A stretch of DNA of 64,000 nucleotides, taken from Utricularia gibba (Eukaryota > Streptophyta > Magnoliopsida > Lamiales > Lentibulariaceae). The stretch covers positions 558,001 through 622,000 of the forward strand of contig CM007991.1 of assembly GCA_002189035.1 (NCBI GenBank). Reading direction: 5' to 3'. Made by a program: the position numbers and the translations under genes. A model generated the notes under the pieces. It was not told where the DNA came from. It was given only the letters and a program-made list of their open reading frames with translations, and did not search any database. Shown piece after piece: positions 38,701-49,577 of the stretch. Within the stretch, counting starts at the first letter, position 1. Each line of letters opens with the position of its first letter.

Positions 38701-40416
38701 AAACCGTTGGGATTAAAATGGATTTATCGCACAAAGCTAAATCCAGACGGCTCAGTAAATAAGTTAAAGTCTAGGCTGGTTGCAAAAGGATATCTTCAAA
38801 AGGAAGGTATAGACTACTGGGAGACTTTCGCACCGGTAGCTCGTCTGGATACAATAAAATTGATTATCGCATTAGCCGCCAGTCAAGGTTGGATCCTGCA
38901 CCATTTAGACATAAAGAATGCGTTTCTGAATGGAGACTTGAAAGAAGACATATATGTTGAAAATCCTCCCGGTTTTACACTAAAGGATGGCTCAAATAAG
39001 GTGTTAAAACTCCAAAAGGCTCTCTACGGGCTTAAACAAGCGCCCAAGGAATGGTATTCAACCATAGATTCATACTTTGGTCAAATGGGTTATATCAGAA
39101 GCAAGAACGACCCTACTCTATACACCCTCAACAATCAAACTGGAAAGGTCATCATATCTTTATACGTTGATGACATCTTACTAACAGGAAATAACGAGAC
39201 ATTGATAGCAGATCAAAAATCAAGGCTCAAACAACGGTTCGAATTGACTGATCTAGGGCCAGCAAGATATATTCTTGGACTAGAGATAATACAAGATCCC
39301 AATTTTATATTTCTCAGCCAGCAAAAATACACTGAAGACTTACTAAAAAAATTTGGGATGGACAATGCAAAAGAAGCAACTACGCCTTTCACTCCATACC
39401 TGAAGAACAAGGCAAACAACTATCTGAAAGAATTAAATTCTGCCGATTCAGGGCCACAAGATCCTCAAGAAAATTCAGTGAACATACGAGAATATCAGAA
39501 GACTGTTGGTGCCCTACTATACCTCACCTCAACTCGACCGGACATTACATTCGCTGTAACGTTTCTATCCAGGTTTATGCATCACCCTCTTGCTTTACAC
39601 CTTAGAATAGCTAAACAAATATTCAAATATCTGAATGCTACAAAAACTATGGGTTTATACTTCAAAAGGCATACTGACCTATCTCTTCAAGGGTTCGTAG
39701 ACTCTGATTTCGCAGGTGACGAATCTGATCTTAAATCCACCACTGGTTATTTGTTTACTCTGGGCTCTGCTGCATTTGCTTGGAACAGCAGAAAACAGAC
39801 CTTAGTAGCTCAATCCTCAGCCGAAGCAGAATACATGGCTGGAGCTTGTGCTGCAAATCACGCTCAATGGCTCCTGAAATTATGTGAAGATTTACAGATC
39901 AAGATTAACAAGCCACTCATTCTGAAAATTGACAGCAAATCAGCCATAAGTATAGCTCAAAATCCGGTCATGTTTGGGAAGACGAAGCATATCAAAATCA
40001 AATACCATGTTCTTAGGGAATACATCAAAGAAGGAAGCATAAAATTGGAGTATTTACCATCAGAAAGACAAGCCGCAGACATTCTCACCAAAGCCCTCTT
40101 TCCAAGTCATTTCTCTCAAATCCGTGAGCTATTAGGGCTGCGCAGAAATCCCTTGATTACTGCTGCCTCATCTCATGTTCTTCCTCAAGGAGGAATGATG
40201 TCGAGTGAGGACGAATATGAGATAAACCAGCAGCAAACTGTGAGAAATGTGGAGGACCCAGAACAGGAAAATACGAATGTGTTGAGAGATAACGGGAGGA
40301 AGAAGAAGAAGGTCTGTCAGCAACTCGGACTGATTATACTGGACAGCAAGATCAGAAGATGGGCCACCAACAAAGATCTTGCTACTCATCCACTTCAAGA
40401 AAATGGCCCAACATGA
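35761..40416 (+). CDS. Copia gag-pol polyprotein
   Basis: One open frame of 1,551 codons from the ATG at 35761; an in-frame ATG 33 codons upstream at 35662 is less likely. Gag occupies about the first 300 residues, with two CCHC zinc knuckles (CPYCAQKNHIPTNC, CAICSTKGHVERVC). The protease site reads FIDCACSNHLT, that is D-C-A where D-S-G is usual. Integrase follows, with the HHCC region (LWHKRLGH, CSTCLFGK) and the DDE core (SDVCGPM, HSDNGGEY, ERKNQT). Reverse transcriptase has KSRLVAKGY, LDIKNAFLNG, ALYGLKQAP and the catalytic YVDDILLTG. RNase H has VDSDFAGD, SSAEAEYMA and KTKHIKIKYH. No stop or frameshift is seen. The frame passes through the polypurine region and ends 221 bases inside the 3' LTR, adding about 73 LTR-encoded residues. 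Confidence 0.94.
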   Translation: MSVTNILPPIFDGKEYDIWAPKMEIYLQLHGLWKIIATDPVFEGTPEEKTAAEKAYRDKEIQAAAVLATAVVGDAYRCITRRSPREAWLMLEKTFEETKEDKHREIQKLWNEVYNFKIRDGEVATNAEQLLKNLEKLKRLGEEVDSREERKLKARIIHSAPADYDAVVESLEATGFLETLSLQQLLQHFKNVDSRRKSRNEENLLEAAFKASLTIAGPKGENGTQQYSAPSFLPVKKEKKGPHPPCPYCAQKNHIPTNCFWHPEAHCAICSTKGHVERVCPTKKSYASTYVVAASSEHSKNKSIHVSPDDSNMKVKSSVYILCSKTTLSDFTDLRHNTIWFIDCACSNHLTNNKSIFTTYTPISGKTLTIADGTLIAVEGVGSICLETEQKLIKITNVFYVPKASHNLLSAGQLAECGYELNIENNMCLLKDYAHNIVLKVPMVNRLFPVNCMTTNSNFCLAAVNTSFLWHKRLGHYHASQLRTAQTQGVIHGVPQLKDWNFPCSTCLFGKMHKKPFKNRTEVSDSKLQLVVSDVCGPMHVETPGGKKFYVLFIDDYTKHMWVYFLKQKSEVTKYFKQFKMMAELQSNCRILTLHSDNGGEYKSSELRDICNASGIVHRFTVPYTPQQNGVCERKNQTIMNMARCLLLEHNLPLRFWGEAVNTAVFLLNRLPTKGIPEGKTPHELWYGKVPDLQNLKIFGSLCYVHISKEKRRKLENHAQMGVFMGYSDSSQIYRIFIPSKQCIEVQRCADVVVEESLTYDWHNISSTPENEAEYSRDMQLLFPINASENLTEMHEENLVNELPETNTTITNNSNLVGAETEDNNYFRHHSERNQDMQSNDHMPYPTSSQQPQHGESRESEYQFSSLQEQEENTSHFQNSEQIISERHDNTENISEDSANNYNSYTHHFMLQSADHLIDEEPARGYCPLTEVYDRSLMICEPTSPFEALNDPAWKTSMDNELQAIAEHQVWTAVDKPLNIKPLGLKWIYRTKLNPDGSVNKLKSRLVAKGYLQKEGIDYWETFAPVARLDTIKLIIALAASQGWILHHLDIKNAFLNGDLKEDIYVENPPGFTLKDGSNKVLKLQKALYGLKQAPKEWYSTIDSYFGQMGYIRSKNDPTLYTLNNQTGKVIISLYVDDILLTGNNETLIADQKSRLKQRFELTDLGPARYILGLEIIQDPNFIFLSQQKYTEDLLKKFGMDNAKEATTPFTPYLKNKANNYLKELNSADSGPQDPQENSVNIREYQKTVGALLYLTSTRPDITFAVTFLSRFMHHPLALHLRIAKQIFKYLNATKTMGLYFKRHTDLSLQGFVDSDFAGDESDLKSTTGYLFTLGSAAFAWNSRKQTLVAQSSAEAEYMAGACAANHAQWLLKLCEDLQIKINKPLILKIDSKSAISIAQNPVMFGKTKHIKIKYHVLREYIKEGSIKLEYLPSERQAADILTKALFPSHFSQIRELLGLRRNPLITAASSHVLPQGGMMSSEDEYEINQQQTVRNVEDPEQENTNVLRDNGRKKKKVCQQLGLIILDSKIRRWATNKDLATHPLQENGPT
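40184..40195 (+). other. Polypurine tract
   Basis: CTCAAGGAGGAA directly abuts the 3' LTR start TGATG. It is short and interrupted but in the right place for plus-strand priming. Confidence 0.6.
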
Positions 40417-40585
40417 TGATATGGCCCAACGTGCTGAAGTCAATATTGTTGGAAGTCGTAGTGAGCAACGGCTAATCCCTAGAAGTAGGCGACCGTTGCT
40501 AAAGAACTATAAATATGTGTACTCTTGCATAACATTAAAATATATCTGTTCTACAACCCTCACACATCGATATAAACTGCTATCA
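40196..40585 (+). repeat. 3' LTR of the Copia element (390 bp)
   Basis: Same length and, as far as I could read, same sequence as 35239-35628. Its first 221 bases also encode the end of the polyprotein frame. Followed by the right copy of the CTGAT duplication. Confidence 0.95.
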
Positions 40586-40590
40586 CTGAT
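40586..40590. other. Target-site duplication, right copy (CTGAT)
   Basis: CTGAT followed by AACTCGTATTTGCC, which resumes LPR-C exon 2 in frame as N-S-Y-L-P. Confidence 0.93.
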
Positions 40591-43500
40591 AACTCGTATT
40601 TGCCTTCTCCGGTGACGTCCTCCACCATCCTGTTGTCTACGGCGGAGACATTCGATGTCGTGATTGATTTCTCCCAATTCTCTGGCCGTGAATCAGTTCT
40701 CACGAACAACGCTCCTTACCCCTATCCCGCAGGGACTCCCGTCGATAAGCTCAACAGCCAAATAATGAAATTCCGTGTCCAAGGACCGCCACCCCGACCA
40801 GACACTTCGGTAATTCCGCGGTTCTTACAGAATCACCAGTCCGCGGCAGTGGCGGCCCAAAGGGCTTCTGTAAGGAGATACATCGGATTGTATGAGTACA
40901 CAAATTCAGCAAGCGAGCCACTGCACCTCTACATCAACGGGAAAAGATTCAGTGACCCGGTGACGGAGACGCCGCGAAGCGGGTCAACGGAAGTATGGGA
41001 GGTAATAAATCTCACCGGCGACAACCACCCTCTTCACATCCACCTTGCCGAGTTTCAAGCGATCAAAACCCAGAATCTAAACGATCCTAGAGGCGCTTTC
41101 GCTGACTGCATGAAGGTGAAAACGTATGCCATTGCTTGCAACGTTTCGTCTTACGCCACCGGGTCCGTGACTCCGATTCCGGCGTATGAGAAAACCTGGA
41201 AAAATGTAGTGAAGCTTCCACCAGGTACTGTGACTACGGTGGTTGTGAAATTCAACGTCGGGGACAACGACCAAAAGTATCCTTTCGATGCAACCGCCGA
41301 GCCCGGCTACGCGTATCACTGCCATGTTAGTTTTCTCAGCCACCTTCATGTTAAAGCAGGTGCATTTTGTCACTCTGTTGAATTACCATTAACATCTTCC
41401 TCCTTGTGCAGATCCTTGATCACGAAGACAACGAAATGATTCGTCCCTTGAAGCTCGTGCACTAAGCATCCCTTCTCCGATCGATCATGTTGTCGTCCAA
41501 ATGCATAATAAATGTGTTATGTTGAACCCAAATCAATCTTCCTGCGAGTCACATTTCAATAATCGATCACCCTGTTCCAGGATAACTCAGAAAACCGATT
41601 ACAACACTAAGATTTAACACCATTCTCCAAAAACACGACTCATCTGCTTTAAAATAAATATTAAAGAATATTAGAACAAGCAATCCAATTTTGGGTTTGA
41701 AAAATGAAAAGATTAAAAAAATTAGGTATAATTGATTACTTTTAATTTTTAATTTATTATATATTTGATTATTTTTATTTTCATTTTTGATTTGTAATTG
41801 TTTATTTTAATAATCACCTCCAAGTCAAACTTGTTTTTGGATACAGTTAAAACTTCTTTTTCTTGTGTATATTGTAGGTAAAACTTGTCTTTCGATCTAA
41901 TAAAGAAATACAACACACCTCATCATTTTGTACTGCATGACTGAAGATAAGCATAAAAGTCATATAATAATGCCTACAGAATTCCAGCCACGCACATGGC
42001 CTTAGGTACTGGTGGAGATGCCGCCTGCCGTTGGAAACAATTATATTTTACCTCTTCAAAAAAAATTAATACATTTGAGATTGAAATTTCATCAATTGAA
42101 TTTTATCTCCTTTTAATCAATTTCAAAATTTGAAATTGTTTTTGTTCCGGTTCAAAAGCTGCCCGTGATGGAACCTGCTTGAGATTACACCGCGCTGTAA
42201 AGGAGTGGAAATGACATTTTTAGATGTACTTTTGATTTTGGGTTTTCAAAATAGATGATATTTAAAAAGTATTTGTGAAATAGATGATGTTTTAGTTTTG
42301 ATTTGTAAAATAAATGAGTTTTGAAATAAAAACAATATGTTTAATTGGTAATGTTATTAATTATTATTTTCATATTATTTTAAAATAATGTAAGCTATTC
42401 AATATATATTCAAAAAAACTGTTTAATATAAATAAATTATTATTGCTATAATTTTTTTTATAAATAAGTCTATAATTGATATATTTAATTTATAAAATAT
42501 AAAAATAATCAATTTATTATATATAAACCATTTATTTAAATTTAAAATAAATGTAAAAAATCATTATTTGTTTTTTAATGATTTATAATATTATTATATT
42601 TATTTTAATAAGTTAATTTTATACTTTGTAATTTAATATTTTAATAACATAATCTATTTATCAAACCTCATCTATTTTGGACACGCAGTGGTTTCTTCTT
42701 TTGTTAAGAGTGTGGCAGACACGAGGCTTGTAGGCATTTTTTTGGACTTAGGCATGTCTGATATAATATTAAAAAAAATTTAAATTAAATAGCACATATC
42801 AATTGTCACATATAACATCATATATTAAATATATAGGGAATTTTATTATTATTTATAACGTAAACTCATCTTTTAATATTTTTTTAATTCTATGATTTAA
42901 AAACATTCTCACTCATTTTTATTAAAAATATTATAAGTAATATGTATATTTTGAAATTTTTTATATATTTAAATTTAATATCAAATATATAATAATTAAT
43001 CATCATTTAAATAAAAATCTCTAATAGAACATTCAAATTTTAACAATTTTTTAACGTTTTAAATGATTAATAACCGCAAGTTAATTGCATAACAATTCAA
43101 AAAAAAATCGATTGCCAATCAAAATATGATTGAATTGTGTTTTTTGTAAAAAAAGACATGAAATGATTAATAATTGAATCATGTTTAAACTTTTATTTAT
43201 TTATTATGTTTTAAAATAATTTAAATTTAACTAAATCCCTTATAAAACATAGAATTACATACAAATTAATTTCTTTCTATATCCACTTCTCTCCACCCAC
43301 CACCGCCAACAAATCGTTGGTTAGGTATGTGACGTGAATTTTTTAAAAAAAATTAGAAGAATGATTAAATTTTTCTTTTTTTTTTCAATTTTTTAATCTC
43401 TTAAAACAATAATTGTGTCTGTCTCATGATATTATTGTCCAACAATCGGGTTGTTGGCACAATCGGGAAAAACAATAACACTTTTTTTTCCGCCGATTAG

Positions 43501-44324
43501 CTGAGACATCAATTTCCGATACAGCTCAAAATTTTGCGCTGCATCGAGGAAGACAAAATGATAATAATAATTATTAATAATTACTTGAAATGTCGAAAAC
43601 GTACAGCCACACATCAAGGTCAAGATGTGTTTCATTTGGGTGATGCTTTTTCTTAACGCATGTATAAAATATTTCGATCAATTTACAAAAAAAATAAAAT
43701 AATATAAAAAACATCGTATTTCCGATACCTTAAATTTTGAAAACGCTGCATGTGATAAATATTATTGGACTAAATAAATGAAACAAAATCTCTCATGAAA
43801 TTCAACCAATAAAAAGAATTGTAAAAAAATGATAAATTTAGTTATTATGAAAAACAGATGATTTTCAAAATAAAATATAAATTTTATTCAGTTAATTTGG
43901 AATCTACGAATTCGTGTATTTTTGAGGATCAACATGTCTGACCGAGGTTATTCTAGTCATCTTATTGCCCTCTTAATCATTGTGTTCATGAGAACTGGAT
44001 CATTGAGCCCTAAAAATGCATCAAAATTAGGCTGATGCCCCGGACAAGTGAGTGCAATATATGTTGAACTTTAGGATTCAATGAATCGAATGATCATATG
44101 TAAAATGTAAATATACAAAAAATATATGTCACATTAAAAAAAATTAGAATAACTGATTATTATTTATATATAATTTCTTATATACTAGATTATTTTATTT
44201 CATTTTTCCATATATGATTTACTGTTCTAATATATCTGAAACTTCATCATCAATGATGAAGGTGTACTGTACGAACGCTATCATGGTTGAGTTTATAAAT
44301 AATAACGAACAAGTCGCGATGTGG

Positions 44325-44342
44325 GGTGTGTGTGTGTGTGTG
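44325..44342. repeat. (GT)n microsatellite
   Basis: About nine GT units, about 210 bp before the LPR-D start. Confidence 0.85.
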
Positions 44343-44481
44343 ACCTTAGGTCAGGGATTTCAAGCCAGCCCCCGCCTTGTCAACCAGCAATATGAACCTG
44401 TGACTGGAAGCGTCTCGTGTTTCCGGCAAGTGGGGCTTTGTTTTTGGTATACAGAATGCAATCCCGCAGTCCCATCTCACC

Positions 44482-44488
44482 TATAAAT
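44482..44488 (+). promoter_or_regulatory. Probable TATA box of LPR-D
   Basis: TATAAAT in the context ACCTATAAATCATG, 72 bp before the LPR-D ATG, the same spacing as in LPR-C. Confidence 0.65.
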
Positions 44489-44553
44489 CATGACACCCCC
44501 TGCCCACTAGTCTGTCCCCTCACAGGTCTCCTGACCTTCTTCCTGGATAAGCC

Positions 44554-46804
44554 ATGGAAGGAGGAAGACTTCCAGTCTCGCTTCTTCTTCTTCTTCTGCA
44601 ATTGCTGTTGTTTTCCAACCTCTGCTTCGCCCAACAGCCGCCCATCACCGATCAGAGGCTTCAGCAGATCGCTGCGTCGTTGCAGAAGTTCGTCGATCCT
44701 CTCCCTCAAATCCCCACGCTTCTCGGCTACACGCCCCGCCGGCTCGGCGAACCTCACGGCGCCGGAAGTCTAACCATCGGCATGTATCAAACCACATGGG
44801 TACTCTACTAATTTTCCATCATCTTCATGAAATCTTATTATGTTTCTGCATTTATCTCATGCTACAGTTGAAAATAACAACAACATAATATATGTTTTCT
44901 TTAATTAATAATATATTTAAAATATTTTATTTATATTTAGTTAAACACGAATTATACATTTATAATGTAGATAATTAGTTTATAGTTTTCTTTTTTAGTT
45001 TCAATGGAGTGGGTGCTAAAAGGTCAACAAATTTGTTTTTGTATGGGTATCATAATGTAACATCACGTAGATGTCGCATGAGGATGTGGTTGATATCAAC
45101 ATTCTTCTATATTTTTGGATATATTAATAATTGTGGAATATTATTTATTAATATTAATATTAATATTAATATTAATATTATCGCTGATAATATTCATATG
45201 ACATTCTAGAAATTCCACCGTGACTTCCCACCGACCACCTTATTCGCGTACGGACCGTCTCAAGCACTAGCGACGGTGCCGGGGCCGGCCATCCATGCGG
45301 TGCGAGGAGTCCCAACGCACGTCACGTGGGAGAATCATCTTCCCAGAAGTCATATTCTTCCATGGGATCCAACCATCGCCACAGCGATACCCAGATCCGG
45401 CGGTGTACCCACGGTGGTGCATCTTCACGGCGGAATTCATCCGCCGTCTAGCGACGGGCACGCCTTCGCTTGGTTTACGGCGAACTTCGCCGAGAAGGGG
45501 TCGACGTGGGCGCAGGCCACTTACACGTATCCGAATGTGCAACCGGGGAACCTGTGGTACCATGATCATGCAGTTGGGTTAACTAGGGTTAACCTGCTTG
45601 CCGGGCTAATTGCGCCGTACGTTGTTAGGGATGAAGAGCTTGAGGAGAGATTGAATCTTCCCTCCGGCCCGGAGTTCGATCGGAGTCTGTTTGTGTTTGA
45701 TAGGAGCTTTTACGCTGATGGGTCGCTTTATATCAACCGCACAGGTAATGTCCCGGAAGTTCATCCGCAGTGGCAACCGGAGTACTTCGGCCATGCTATT
45801 ATCGTCAACGGAAAAGCTTGGCCGTTTTTGAATGTCCACCGCCGGAAGTATAGATTCCGAATCACCAACGCTTCCAATGCGAGGTACTTGAATCTTGCCT
45901 TGACGAATGGACTGTCGTTCACCGTGGTCGGCAGCGATGGATCGTATTTACCGTCACCGGTAACATCCTCAAGCATCTTGCTATCGCCGGCGGAGACATT
46001 TGATGTCGTCATTGATTTCTCCCAGTCTTCGAGCGGAGAATCAATTCTCAGTAACAGTGCGCCGTACCCTTTCCCGACAGGAACCCCCGTGGACAACCTC
46101 AACAGTCAGATAATGAAATTCATCATACAGCCAGGGCCGGCACCAGACAGTTTAACGGTCCCAAGAAGTTTAGTTAGTCATGAATCGGCGTCAGCGGCCG
46201 CCGAGAAAGCTACCGTGAAAAGATACATTGGATTGTACGAGTACCAGAACTCCGCATCCGAGCCCCTACACCTCTACATCAACGGCAAGAGATTCACCGA
46301 CCCCGTGACTGAGACACCAAAGAGCGGCTCTACGGAGGTTTGGGATGTGATAAATCTCACCGGCGACAACCACCCACTTCACATTCACCTTGCCGAGTTC
46401 CAAGCTATCAGGACTCAGGACCTGAATGATCCCAACAGCACCTTCACAAACTGCATGACGCAGAAGACCGACGCCATCGCTTGCAATATTTCTTCCTACG
46501 CCACCGGGCAGGTGACTCCGATCCCGGCACACGAACGAACATGGAAAAACGTTGTCAAAATAGCGCCAGGCACGGTGACCACGGTGGTGGTGAAATTCCA
46601 TCTGCTGATCAACGGCGGAAGTTACCCGTTTGATGCCACCGCGGAGCCTGGCTATGTCTACCACTGCCATGTTAGTTCCCGTTTCAACTCTCATGCTCAC
46701 TCGACTGCTTTGTCTCCTTCACGAGTACTAACATTTGGGCTCTTATGCAGATCCTTGATCATGAAGATAATGAGATGATCCGCCCCTTGAAGCTTCTTCC
46801 GTGA
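44554..46804 (+). CDS. LPR: LPR-D: LPR1/LPR2-type multicopper ferroxidase
   Basis: Three phase-0 exons: 44554-44799, 45210-46670 and 46751-46804, giving 586 residues. The signal peptide is strongly leucine-rich ([18 protein letters not shown]) and encoded partly by a CTT repeat. Copper motifs are complete: [27 protein letters not shown] and [15 protein letters not shown], split by intron 2. Exon 2 has 487 codons, five fewer than in A and B, from small gaps in the linker region. It is closest to LPR-C: both share [25 protein letters not shown] and [18 protein letters not shown]. It is therefore the likely functional partner of the broken C copy. Intron 1 is longest in the cluster (410 bp) and includes an ATATTA repeat. 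Confidence 0.95.
45148..45180. repeat. (ATTAAT)n-type repeat in LPR-D intron 1
   Basis: About five hexamer units of TAATAT type, 30 bp before the exon 2 acceptor. Confidence 0.85.
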
Positions 46805-48308
46805 AATTCCATGCATCAGAGTTCCAATCTGAACAGAACAAATGTATACATCCATCCAAAGGCTGAAATCTGGGTTATCATTTGAGGCACAGGTATATCA
46901 ATCAATAACGAGTATCTTCCAATCCTGATTAATCCATCTGGGACCATAATTAACGATGGTGCCATATAATTAGTTTGCTAATCTCACAAGGGTTTTGTCA
47001 AAACAAACAATCAGCACATAACATACCCAATTGTAGTTAACTATTGGCGTAGATCAGCTGAAAAATAATATCATATTAAAAAATTAAGCTGATATGATAA
47101 AACATATGAAAGATTGTAGATAATGAATAATTGATTTTACTTAACTTTATTAAATATGAACTTTATTTATTGTATATTTGAACTTTATATATATAAATAC
47201 TCGACTCATCGAATTAATAATTTAAAAAATATAAAACAAAGCAAGCAAAACAGAGAGTAAATTTCAACATATGCATGCCATGTTCTTGATGGGGCACTTT
47301 AGTTAAAAGTTTAAAGCAACAAGTTGCCATGTTTGCAAACCCTAATTTGAATTTTCCCCCTTTTTTCATTGTAAACGAATCGGGCCTAGTGAACAACATT
47401 TTAATGGGCCTGCTTCAATTACTAATGAGCCCATTCGCTATGGCCTCCCGAACTAACGTTGACCTAACAAGTTGTGGGCCCCGCATTACAATACAGCATA
47501 CGTGTTACGAGATCCTTGGTTTATGAAGTAAAGTCAAATTGGATTCTCCACAAGTATGAACATAGTGCTGCCTAACCGACTGGTTTGTTTTACATTATTG
47601 AAATTAATGATTCGATGAATCTGAGTATTTATATGTGTAAAATTTAAATATACTATAAACGTAGATCATATTTAAAAAAAAAGTTAAATTAAATCAATTA
47701 TTCATAATCTATAATTTTTATACATTTAACCATATCAATTTTATTTTTTAATATGAAATTATTTGTCCTAATTTTATGGATCAATGTGTGGGGTGTATTG
47801 AAAAGTGGTCATTTTTCCTTAAACGTGTAATAAAATTGGTCACCGACGTATGTGTGCGAATAAACCCTAAACCATAAGCATGGGAGATTTGAAACCAGGC
47901 AGCATCCTTGTCTGTGTGCCCAAGACCATGCGAAACCCAAAACCATCTGCTTCCAAAACTATTAACCAAAATCACCTTTTTGTGTTTGTGAATTGTGATA
48001 TCCTCATCCACACTTTTCTTGTCGGTTCGTGATCGAACCGGATCAAGAATCGTAGAGCCAGGCCTGGTAATCGTGAATTTTTACCCTTTTAAGGAATAAT
48101 TGCATAAATAGTCAATTTGCCTCCAAAATATTAATATTTTATATCCATTATTTATAAATTGGATAAAATTGATTCCCGTAATCAAATCAAATTTCTACCC
48201 AAATTCCACGAATGACGGTGGCGTCCACAAGCCATCACACTCGCTCTACAGTCTACACCCACGTTGCCCCCCGTCACGTTGCGCCACTATTTACCTTGAC
48301 ATGCAGTC

Positions 48309-48612
48309 AATAATGAAATTTAATAAATCTCCATACGTAAAATAATAGAGGCTAATTATAAGAATAGAGGCTTAAACACGCCTTTTCTACAAAATAATGA
48401 AATTTAAGAAATCTCGATACGTTGAATAATAGAGACTAATTCTATAAAATAATGAAATTTAAGAAATCTAGATACGTAAAATAACAGAGACTAATTCCAT
48501 AAAATAATGAAATTTAAGAAATCTAGATACATATAATAAGAGAGACTAATTCCACAAAATAATGAAATTTAAGAAATCTCGATGCGTAAAATAATAGAGA
48601 TTAATTATACTA
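48309..48612. repeat. 55-bp tandem repeat (minisatellite), four regular copies plus one outlier
   Basis: Regular copies start at 48393, 48448, 48503 and 48558, exactly 55 bp apart, each beginning AATAATGAAATTTAAGAAAT and continuing to AGAGACTAATT. A diverged copy starts at 48309, separated by an extra 29 bp. Confidence 0.9.
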
Positions 48613-49540
48613 ATAAACACTAAACGCGTCATTTCCACAAAATATTAGATGACATTTTGATAAATAGCAGAGAGCCCCAATTCGTAATCGAAATGTAACG
48701 ACAACACCCACAATCAAAAAAAAAAAAAAAGGTTACAAAATTTTTACCTTTCTCGGTGCCGTTGACTTTATACCTTATCCTGTTGCGACCGCGTAACGGA
48801 AAGTGAAGGTTTCGATTCTACTGGTGAAGGCGCGTTCCCACTTGGGGGAAAAAAACATGCTCTCACTAAATTTCTACACCATACGCCAAAATACTAAAAA
48901 AATGAGATTATTACACAAAATTCATCTTTTATTTTTTAAAAAAATCTCGATTGTTTAGTATTTTTTAAAATTACAGGACATATGCTTTCATCTAGATCGA
49001 TTTGCTGCGACAAAATCTTATTAAAAAAATATTTTAATACGAAAATTCATCTTTTATATCGTAAATCGGGATAAAAACTTGTTTTGCGACAGTTTTTCTA
49101 AAGCCCAAGAGCATCTTTCATTGCTCATTGTTCACACAAGAGGGAATATAGACAACTTTTTAAAACAGAAGAGAAAATTACTTTTTGATTCTAAGGTAAA
49201 TAGTTTTGTTATTAATAGAATATACAATTTAATAATTATATTAATCATTAATCGTTTTTCTTCTAAGTTAAATTTAATTATTTTGTGGTTCCGTACCCTA
49301 ATTCCGTTTATTCTTTTTGTTTTTTTTTTTTCCATTTCGTGTCCAAGATAATTTATTATTATCATGCGAAGGTGTGCGATGAAATGAAAGGATAAGATTG
49401 GAAAAACAAAAATGTCAAAAGCGGGCCAAGTGTGAACTCAAGGGGAAGAGGTATCCCATCTCAAAGATGCTTTTTTTTTTGTCGAGTTGTGTTTCTATAA
49501 AGTGAAGGCGTGTGGCCGGCACACTTCACACAGCACACGG

Positions 49541-49550
49541 AAAACCCTAA
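49541..49550 (+). promoter_or_regulatory. Telo-box-like element (AAACCCTAA)
   Basis: AAAACCCTAA lies 28 bp before the iron transporter ATG. Telo-boxes near start sites are common in plant genes expressed in growing tissue. Confidence 0.45.
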
Positions 49551-49577
49551 TTTTGTTCTTCTTTACTTCATTGATCC

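Larger units (their letters stand above)
35239..40585 (+). mobile_element. Complete Copia-superfamily LTR retrotransposon (5,347 bp)
   Basis: Two 390-bp LTRs (35239-35628 and 40196-40585) bounded by TG...CA, a 5-bp target duplication, a probable primer-binding site right after the 5' LTR, a purine-rich tract before the 3' LTR, and one uninterrupted gag-pol frame. The domain order protease-integrase-reverse transcriptase-RNase H defines Copia. The LTRs looked identical on reading side by side, so insertion is very recent. The element lies in the same orientation as its host gene, LPR-C. Confidence 0.96.
34186..41465 (+). pseudogene. LPR: LPR-C: multicopper ferroxidase gene split by a Copia insertion
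   Basis: The host gene has exon 1 at 34186-34425, exon 2 at 34510-35238 continued at 40591-41325, and exon 3 at 41412-41465. Without the insertion it would be about 585 residues with signal peptide, [19 protein letters not shown] and [15 protein letters not shown] all intact and no other lesion seen. The element entered after the codons for GSD. The first three bases of the LTR (TGA, 35239-35241) are in frame and stop translation at about residue 323, after the first two copper motifs but before the HPLHIH and HCH sites. A truncated product could not form the trinuclear centre. The undamaged flanks say the gene was functional until recently. Whether it could still be spliced around the element is unknown. 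Confidence 0.92.
41466..44553. other. Intergenic DNA between LPR-C and LPR-D
   Basis: LPR-C 3' UTR, then about 2.7 kb of very AT-rich DNA with many T/A runs, and a GT repeat at 44325-44342. No gene was recognised. A 67-codon minus-strand frame at 43432-43635 is not convincing. The LPR-D promoter is at the end. Confidence 0.5.
46805..49577. other. Intergenic DNA between LPR-D and the iron transporter gene
   Basis: LPR-D 3' UTR, AT-rich DNA, a 55-bp minisatellite (48309-48612), and the promoter and leader of the next gene. No coding region was supported. Confidence 0.5.

Noticed and set aside
43432-43635. 67-codon minus-strand open frame in AT-rich DNA
   Set aside because: Too short, isolated and unsupported; no transposase or other motif.
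48309-48612. CRISPR-like regular repeats
   Set aside because: The repeats are contiguous tandem units in a plant nuclear genome, without unique spacers.
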